Position numbers and translations under genes: made by a program | Assembly (NCBI GenBank): GCA_003255065.1 | Contig: QAOA01003578.1 | Span: forward strand, 544,493 to 608,492 | DNA: 64,000 nucleotides | Origin: Cercis canadensis | Taxonomy: Eukaryota; Streptophyta; Magnoliopsida; Fabales; Fabaceae | Direction of reading: 5' to 3' | Part shown: one piece after another, positions 58,879 to 64,000 of the stretch | Layout: every line of letters begins with the position of its first letter | How positions within the stretch are numbered: position 1 is the first letter of the stretch | Notes under the pieces: model-generated | Database searches by the model: none | Told to the model about the DNA's origin: nothing | What the model saw: only the letters and a program-made list of their open reading frames with translations

Positions 58879-60730
58879 ATCTGCCCATTGATTTAATTTT
58901 ATGATGAGATTTTATCACAAACAGCGAGACTTTTTGCAGGCGTTTTGTCACTAATTTTATGATCAATCAGTGAAGGGGCATTTTGTTTTTCTTCCTTAGC
59001 TAAAAGTGAATTGTATGCTGTGCAGAAACTTTCCGATAAATCTAATTAACCCAAGTAGTCGATGAAATCAAGCCATATGAAAAAATTGTTCATACTCAAA
59101 ACAATTTATTAAGTTCTCAATTAGATAAGTTCTCATGAAAAGTTCTGGAGAATGATAGATTATATAGTTGTCACTTATACGTTGTACTATGATAAATTAC
59201 ACAGGAATGTCTAAAATTGAAATTACCTGGTATAGAAATGTGAAACTCAACTCAATCCTTTGTATATTTATTCATTGATACTTTGAGTGTGTTTGAAATG
59301 ACTTATAAATAGAATAGAATTGAATTGAATTAATTTGAATGAAATAATTTGCGAGTCATAGTCATTCATGAGTAGACAAAATGATTTATAAAATAAAATG
59401 AATTCAAACAAATTTCATTAAAATTTATTTACAAATCATTTCCATTCCGTAATTTCATTTGAGTTCCAAACAAAATCTGAGAATAATTCATAAACAATTC
59501 AAAGTACATGCAGAATGACCGAATTGAGACAAGTCAACAGGCAATGTGTCCACATTCAACTCAAAAAAACTATAGTGCTATTAAGTCTATCACTCAGGTC
59601 TTAACAGAGATCAGGACCAATTTGCAGTTAATCACTAATTTCATAGGGGCAGAACTAAGCTCTGCTATTCTTGCTGACCTACAAATTTAAATGATAATTA
59701 ACCCTTTTTTTTGTTCGGGGAGATGGGGTATGACCTAGAAGTCTAAAACCAAAAAGTCACTGTTCTTATGAGCATTTGTTCATTCCTGTCGATCAGAACA
59801 AGGACAAGATATTTCTCCTCACCACCTCTCATTTGCAATAAACTCTCTTTATTCTCTCTACTTGAGTTCTTCCATCTCTCTTTCACTCTCCAGTTTACCA
59901 TTTTCTTCCTCTTCAGTATAGCTTGTTCTCTGTAGTTATGTGCTATACAGCTTTTCTTCACAATGAATAGCTAAACAACACCACAGTATTTTTATCCGCT
60001 TTACATATGCAAGACAAGCTACACATTAGAAAAGGGTAGGTTTACCCCACTCGGTTCCTTGCTGTAATTACCATAATAAGGGGGTACACCAACACAGCAC
60101 CTTCCAAAAGGGAAAAAATCAAAACAACATTTAGAGGAAGTAGAACATAAGCAGCTCCAACAATGTTATGTCCCATGATGAATCTAACCACGAATTCACA
60201 ATCACAAAACAAATTACTGGTGCAACCTTTGCCAAGTGGCAGAGCAACAATATTCTTGTTGTGCAAAAGGAGAGCAGCACTTGGCAATCAGAATTTAAAG
60301 GGAAACATTGAAAGTGCATCAGAGAATCACACGTGTAGAGTAAACACCTAGTTGTTGCTGCACAGTGTAGACCTGATTAATGCAAGCCCAAAGTCATCTA
60401 TTTTCACCTTATGATAGACTCCATCACCCCATCTTCACAATGAACTAGAGTACATTTAGACACCACAACTGCCACACCCCCCCCCCCCCCTCTCTTTTCC
60501 CCCCCAAAACCACGTCCTAACCAACAAAAATAAAAATAAAAAACCACTAATAATAAGAATTATAGAAAAACCATACTTTTATAAAGTAGAGGACAACGTT
60601 AGAAGTTGCAACTAGAGAAACAATCCTAGCCAGGTTTGATAGAGTTTTATTTCTCCAGCCAGAGAACATGAGATCAATTCTATACAAGCTGAAAGCAGAA
60701 ATTCCAACACCACAGAATCTGTAAAACAAA
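58879..60730. other. convergent spacer between HMT and the FLX-like gene
   Basis: Holds the 3' UTRs of both genes and AT-rich DNA. A weak foldback at about 59289-59485 (GTGTTTGAAATGA versus inverted TTCCAAACAAAATC) may be a MITE. A run of 14 C at 60477-60490 followed by a second C run lies on the FLX side. Confidence 0.4.
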
Positions 60731-61844
60731 TCACCGTCTAGGAGGAACACGTTTTTCATAAGGACCCCATGCACTACTATAGCCATCGTTAAAAGCAGGA
60801 CCTGGGTATCTTATTTCAGGGCTTCCATTCAACATTCCATAACCACCACGACCTATATAAATGTGAAGAGGTTTCAGAAAATATTGCTTCTGAGGCATAA
60901 TCACATTATAAAACTCCAATAGATGAAATCTAAGAGCTAATTAGAAGAGAGGGGAGGGAGGCAGGTAAGCGAGGCAAGGAAGGGAAGAGAGGTCACCTAA
61001 TCCGCGAGCTCTCCAATCATTGTTCAGCTGTTCTGTCCTTAGCTTTTCTATTTCACGAGCCATAGATATGAGGTTTTTCTCCATTGCTTGCTTCTGTTCA
61101 ACTTGTTCTTCATTGGCTTTCTTCTCATATTCATAAGCCCTCCTATAAATATGGCGTATGATCAATTTAATCGCACAAAAAATGAAAACCATCCAATGAC
61201 CACCTAGCAGTCATCTTTTACTAAACCCAAAACCAAAATGGTTGAAAAGGTAGCAAAGTACAGAAGAGTTACTATTGTACTCCAGAAACGTAATGAATCA
61301 GATACTTGATTTCAAACCTGGCCTCAATGAGCTCCTTGCGCATCCTATCTATGTCAGTCCTCATGGCACCTTTTTGCTGATTTTCAGCATGCAATCGATT
61401 AATGTCTTGAGTAAGGCCCTGAACTTTGGTCGACAAATCTTGTCTTAGGGCATTCAATTTTGGAACCTCAGCTCTCAACTGCATAACTTCTGCCCTCAGA
61501 GGTTCAGAAGCACGGAGATCAACCTCTAGCTTCATTCCTCTTTCAATCAGTTCCCTAGTGTGTGCCTCTTTATCAGCATGGAGTTTTTGCATGATCTGCC
61601 CCAATCTGTATATCTCTTCTTTGGCAGCAGTCAATTCTCTTTGAAGGATTGTATTATCATCAACCACAATACGGTTTTCAGCAATAATACTTTGTATGTC
61701 CCTACGTTGCAATTCAAGTTCCTCTTCCAAAGCTGCAGGATGAGGAGGCAGGAGCCCTCGCCCACGGTTCGTGATAGGCCGAGGACCATCATGATAACCT
61801 CGGAAACCATCAGAATGGCGAGGCATTCGATTTCTCCCTGCCAT
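60731..61844 (-). CDS. FLX-like coiled-coil protein, 3 coding exons
   Basis: On the minus strand, exons are 61844-61318, 61142-60997 and 60852-60731, in frame across GT-AG introns, giving 264 residues. The N-terminus is basic and Arg/Gly/Pro-rich ([13 protein letters not shown] ... RGLLPPHP). Residues about 38-210 form a long heptad-like coiled coil rich in Glu, Leu and Arg ([46 protein letters not shown]). The C-terminus is Gly/Tyr/Pro-rich. This is the layout of the FLOWERING LOCUS C EXPRESSOR family (FLX, FLXL1-4), which partners FRIGIDA in activating FLC in Arabidopsis and has other roles elsewhere. The short length fits FLX/FLXL4 better than FLXL2. The first acceptor AG (61143) was preferred because it keeps the spacing before YEKK. 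Which paralogue it is remains unsettled. Confidence 0.87.
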
Positions 61845-61854
61845 ACTAGTAATC

Positions 61855-63362
61855 CTGCAGAAATGATGCTATAATCACCTAAAAGGAATGCACACTTCTC
61901 ATATAATCTAACCTTTGCCGAACTAGGGACAAAATATTTAACATGACCCTTATCCCATGAGCTTTAGTATGCATTCCATTGGGTTTATTTTAAATTCTTG
62001 CCTGTGCCTGCATTCCATAAAATGCAAGGAAGGCCTCCTGCATTTGGTAAACTACAGCAGGGATTTAAGGAAGCTAAAACACATTAATTAACTTCAGAAT
62101 CTTGACTACTGGGTTTCTCTCTGAACCTCTTAAAGAAATTATCAGAAATCATGCTCTCAAATTGGAAACCACCTAAAATAATAAATCTAGAAGATGAAAT
62201 AAATTGATCTCAAATGATCATCCAACTAACTTTGGCAGTAAATTCTCATCAGCATAATCAATTCCTGTAACAAAACTAAGTTTATACTTCATCCCCCTGA
62301 CATATCTTTGAATGCCTAAATGTTAAGAGTGGCTAAATCACCATAAATGGATGTCGCAGAGAGAAGAAAATATCCCCTTTGTGTCTAGAAAGAAACAGGT
62401 TTTATTAGTTATAACTAGGTCTCATGAAACACTGTGTAAAACTAAACATCACTAGTAGCAGGGCTGTCCTCCTTGCTGCACGTTCAATAACGAATAGATC
62501 AATTACCAAAGAGAAAAAATAACAATCAATACCTTATCCTTCCTAAATCAAAAGATTGATGCTTATCTCTTTAGTTTGTCATTCCTGAATTAAATGATCT
62601 ATGGTTATCTCTACCAACATAGTTTCCTCCTGAATCCTGAGTAAACATACGGAATTGAAATCCTCATCAAAATACCTTTGAGACTGATGTCACCCCTTCA
62701 ATCGTATCAAATTTATAAGAGTCAGTTATTTTACTAAACTACACAACAATTGCAGATGACCCACATTAACTTCATGCCTAAATTCTAAGTCACTAGGAAC
62801 CAAATTAAGAATCACCACATCTACACATCAGTTTCCAACATTTACTCCCAGTATTCCCATCACCTCCTTAATCCCTCTAGTTCCACTACTTCAATGATTT
62901 ATAACTTTCACTTGGTCATCTGTCATTGTGTCCAATTGTAAATAGATAATTGGACCCATAATCCAACTCATCTCCTTTGGCTTCTTCAATAAATAGAAAT
63001 TCGGTACTCATAATATGATAATTGGAGAAACAAGCTTACAAAATTGTATGAATATCACCAACACCATAAACATTAAGGGGGGGAAAAGAAAAAGCAAAAT
63101 TTGTGAACTTTCATTGGTAACAAATATCATTAGGATCAATCAATAATAATTTTATTTATGTAGAATCATAAAATCAGTTTAGAACAAAGAAATATTAACA
63201 TAAGGAGCTTAAATTTCATCAGTAAGGTCATCCTTAAAGAATTAGAAACAAACCAATAAAGTGCGATTCTGGGTTTCTTCGCATTGTTTAGAGTAACCAA
63301 AATAGAGAGAGAAGGAGTACCTTCGCAGGTTGGGACCTTAGAGCTTCAATAGGAATTCTTAC
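61855..63362 (-). other. probable 5' UTR intron of the FLX-like gene
   Basis: In minus orientation, TTTCTGCAG ends at 61855, ten bases before the start codon, like a splice acceptor. A consensus donor CG|GTAAG lies at 63363/63362, inside a short GC-rich patch that resembles a first exon. This would make a ~1.5-kb leader intron, as is common in plants. The region holds no gene on either strand. Inferred from splice motifs only. Confidence 0.45.
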
Positions 63363-64000
63363 CGTGCGCGCAGGCAGGAAGAAAACTGGAAACCTATTTC
63401 GCCGGATTAAATTATTGAATGACTAAATTATCCCCTCCCCCAAGATTTTGTAGGAAAATATCTCTACTTAATGCTGGCCCATTATTCCATTAAGGCCTAT
63501 AAAGGTAATACTGTCCATGGCCCAGTTCAGATTCAGTGTTATTTTCAGCCCAAAGAAAAAACATGTAAATCCATGAATGTTTGTATGATAAAAATCCTTA
63601 AGCCCAGCCTAAATATTACCCAAAAAGAGTTCACCAAAAAAAAAAAAAAACCTAAACACTGCCTATAAGATAACCAAAAATTATTAAGTCCAAAAGTTTC
63701 TTTGATTTCATCAATTTTTGCAAAGATTACAAAGATTAAACCATTCTTGAAATTTAACAAAATTACAAAGATTATTCTTTTATTTTTATCAAAAGAAAAA
63801 AGGATTCGGTGAAATTATCTAGGGTGATATATAGTCATATATAGAATTGTGTAAGTTTATACATTTAAAATTGTCACGGCTTTCTATTCCTTTTTGGTAA
63901 TCTATAAGTATCACTATAAATTTTCTTGTGACATGTCTAATTTTTAAAATGAGGTAGCCTCTTTTCATTCTAAATTTTTATGTACTTAAAAAAAGTAAAA
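63363..64000. other. probable promoter of the FLX-like gene and spacer
   Basis: Contains the GC-rich stretch with GCGCGCAGGCAGG at about 63365-63380 where transcription of the FLX-like gene probably starts. Beyond about 63450 it is AT-rich to the window end, with no gene seen. Confidence 0.35.

Noticed and set aside
59289..59485. Possible MITE downstream of the HMT gene
   Set aside because: The inverted ends pair only weakly (about a dozen bases) and no target duplication was found; mentioned only as spacer content.

Overview
This is a nuclear segment of a eudicot plant genome. It is AT-rich, its genes have GT-AG introns, and the spacers are full of small non-autonomous transposons. Protein similarity points to a rosid-type eudicot; the species cannot be named from the sequence. 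Seven single N characters show that it comes from a draft assembly.

Six genes look intact. From left to right they are: an alpha-xylosidase of glycosyl hydrolase family 31 (XYL1-like, 3446-7704, +); an AP2/ERF transcription factor of the cytokinin response factor group (CRF10/ERF118-like, 19094-20128, +) with a probable conserved peptide uORF in its leader; a tetraketide alpha-pyrone reductase / CCR-like reductase (TKPR2-like, 26650-29116, -, six exons); a 3-ketoacyl-CoA synthase (KCS6/CER6-like, 39506-40996, +, one exon); a homocysteine S-methyltransferase (HMT3-like, 55129-58878, +, seven exons); and a FLOWERING LOCUS C EXPRESSOR-like coiled-coil protein (60731-61844, -, three coding exons).

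The first four are the likely orthologues of Arabidopsis At1g68560, At1g68550, At1g68540 and At1g68530, in the same relative order, so this is a conserved microsyntenic block stretched by transposon insertion. XYL1 trims xyloglucan in the wall, KCS6 elongates very-long-chain fatty acids for wax and pollen coat, and TKPR2 makes sporopollenin precursors. KCS6 and TKPR2 could therefore share anther expression, although the sequence does not prove it.

The rest is mostly mobile-element debris: a decayed Copia retrotransposon (43.6-48.15 kb, - strand) whose 5' LTR is cut by a Gypsy-type LTR fragment; a complete 294-bp TRIM with a 5-bp target duplication; a Mutator-type foldback family with 9-bp target duplications (53858-54408, 23675-24148, half copy near 22.7-22.95 kb); a second foldback family with five copies, one filling intron 1 of TKPR2; and further single foldback elements. 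A GC-richer island at about 13.0-13.4 kb with E2F-like, G-box and RY motifs stands out in the long spacer upstream of the CRF gene. No tRNA, rRNA or other structural RNA gene was recognised.
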